DNA from: Deltaproteobacteria bacterium
GTDB taxonomy: Bacteria > Desulfobacterota > GWC2-55-46
DNA length: 24,540 nt
Direction of reading: 5' to 3'
Assembly (NCBI GenBank): GCA_016218095.1
Contig: JACREV010000062.1
Location: 1 to 24,540 of the forward strand
Under the pieces are notes generated by a model. The model was not told where the DNA came from. It was given only the letters and a program-made list of their open reading frames with translations, and did no database searches. Made by a program: the position numbers and the translations under genes. Below are positions 23,607-24,540 of the stretch, in pieces. The number at the start of each line of letters is the position of its first letter. Position 1 is the stretch's first letter.

Positions 23607-23887
23607 CCTAAGCCCCTTAAGCCATGTTTGAATGTTGTTGATCGGTGATGAATCGTAGCAAAGTTTCACCTTTTTGTAAAGTAAAAAAATCCCTCAAAAT
23701 ACAACAGAAGGTATAAAAAAAACATTAAAACACCATATATGGGGGCACGATAAATTTTTGCCTCCTCTATCCCTGAAAAAGCCGGTTAACCCGAAATGGT
23801 ATGACAAACTGCGGCGCCCGCTACCCGACGGAAGCCGGAACCCCATGTTTTTCCAATAAAAAAAAGAGTAAGGCAGGTCTGTCCTCC

Positions 23888-23903
23888 TGGCACGGCGGTT
23901 GCA
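23888..23903 (+). promoter_or_regulatory. Consensus sigma-54 promoter of the secreted-protein gene
   Basis: TGGCACGGCGGTTGCA matches the TGGCACG-N4-TTGCA consensus at every defined base, with GG at 23889-23890 and GC at 23901-23902. The start would be near 23914, about 36 bases before ATG 23950. The rest of the 23607-23940 spacer holds palindromes CCATATATGG (23733-23742) and GGTTAACC (23783-23790) but no copy of the TGTGGC-type enhancer seen near narK. Confidence 0.8.
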
Positions 23904-23949
23904 AATCAAATAATCGGGTGTATATTTATATTAGAAGGAGGTGTTAGCG

Positions 23950-24444
23950 ATGAAGTTCTTGAAAATCGTTGCCCTTGTGCCGATGATCGTCGCCCTTCTT
24001 TCAACGGGCGCTTTTGCCAAGGGATACGGTAAAAGCGGAGCGACCCCTTATGGGGGAGCTCAATCAGGTCAGTCGATGGTTACGCCTGGAGCGCGGTTGA
24101 CCCCCGAGCAGATGCAATCGATGGGGAACATCGAGGTCTTCCAGGGCAGTCTCTCATCCCTGGACATGGAGACCAGCCAGCTCATGATCAAGACCCAGGT
24201 CCCGGGGCTTTTGGGCCCGCAGGAGCGGGACGTCCCGTTCAGGATAGACCGTGACACGACCATCAATATCTGCTTCCAGTCGATAAACAGGTGCGACAGT
24301 CACGCGATAGGCACAGTGGGCTTTGAGAAGCTCGCGCAGTTGAACGAGTTCGAGAGCCTCGCCTCTGTAGATAGGAACGTTATCATAGTAGGCGACCCTG
24401 AGACCAACAGGGTGGTACACGTTCAGGTCGAGTACGGGCTATAA
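23950..24444 (+). CDS. Secreted protein of unknown function, sigma-54-driven
   Basis: The 164-residue product starts with a clear signal peptide (MKFLKIVALVPMIVALLSTG), with probable cleavage after AFA near residue 23. A Gly/Ser/Gln-rich low-complexity stretch runs to about residue 50, then a compact folded region containing two cysteines close together (CFQSINRC) that could form a disulphide. ATG 23950 has AAGGAGGT 7 bases upstream; a GTG at 23941 in the same frame lies inside that ribosome site. It is the only gene between a consensus sigma-54 promoter and a strong terminator-like hairpin, so it is probably monocistronic. I do not recognise the family, and no catalytic motif is visible. Export to the periplasm or outside is likely. 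Confidence 0.82.
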   Translation: MKFLKIVALVPMIVALLSTGAFAKGYGKSGATPYGGAQSGQSMVTPGARLTPEQMQSMGNIEVFQGSLSSLDMETSQLMIKTQVPGLLGPQERDVPFRIDRDTTINICFQSINRCDSHAIGTVGFEKLAQLNEFESLASVDRNVIIVGDPETNRVVHVQVEYGL

Positions 24445-24496
24445 GAGGCTCCAGACGGGTTGGGTCTTTCCAGGGTAAGACCTGAAGAGGCCCAAT

Positions 24497-24538
24497 AACA
24501 GGAAAGCCCTTTCCAGTAATGGAAGGGGCTTTCCTGTT
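24497..24538 (+). terminator. 18-bp-stem hairpin after the secreted-protein gene
   Basis: AACAGGAAAGCCCTTTCC (24497-24514) pairs with 24521-24538 with one T-G pair and a 6-base loop (AGTAAT). The window ends two bases later, so any T-run is only partly visible (TTTA). Confidence 0.7.
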
Positions 24539-24540
24539 TA

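Overview
The window looks like chromosomal DNA from a GC-rich Gram-negative bacterium. Genes use AGG for arginine and ATA for isoleucine heavily, and several appear to start at TTG or GTG. Gram-negative traits are a predicted outer-membrane barrel with TPR repeats, signal peptides, and two sigma-54 promoters beside an NtrC-family activator. Gene content and the gap-pgk-tpiA-secG order fit a Desulfobacterota or Nitrospirota-like organism. That placement is inference; no marker gene here settles it.

Layout. (1) 1-4510: a 3'-truncated NarK-type nitrate/nitrite transporter on the minus strand faces a histidine kinase/NtrC-type regulator pair on the plus strand. Their shared intergenic region holds a near-consensus sigma-54 promoter reading into the transporter, two candidate enhancer palindromes 22 bp apart, and a Crp/Fnr/HcpR-like palindrome. 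(2) 4560-6200: an AT-rich accessory island with an autoregulated XRE repressor, an ImmA/IrrE-like protein with a changed zinc motif, and a small protein. It lies next to tRNA-Leu(GAG), with a 15-bp copy of the tRNA 3' end and a nested palindrome. (3) 6206-11112: a housekeeping block on the minus strand reading aroD, gap, pgk, tpiA, secG, tRNA-Leu, with a 142-bp MITE-like insertion between tpiA and secG. (4) 11554-14412: a 952-residue membrane-anchored coiled-coil protein with two kinds of internal repeat and a C-terminal LysM domain, with its own promoter and terminator. (5) 14652-19530: a tight four-gene operon encoding a HEAT-repeat inner-membrane protein, a processive-type GT2 glycosyltransferase, a TPR plus beta-barrel outer-membrane protein (YaiO/PgaA-like) and a membrane-anchored Cys phosphatase. 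(6) 19442-23606, minus strand: smc and a Roadblock/LC7 protein separated by a large composite palindrome. (7) 23950-24444: a secreted protein of unknown function behind a consensus sigma-54 promoter.

How the parts may work together. The two-component system probably controls the transporter through sigma-54. The four-gene operon is the best candidate for a poorly described system: synthase, inner-membrane scaffold, periplasmic/outer-membrane exporter and phosphatase together resemble a synthase-dependent exopolysaccharide machine whose partner set does not match the classical Pga, Bcs, Alg or Pel loci. The LysM coiled-coil protein just upstream may be a related envelope component, but it is transcribed separately.
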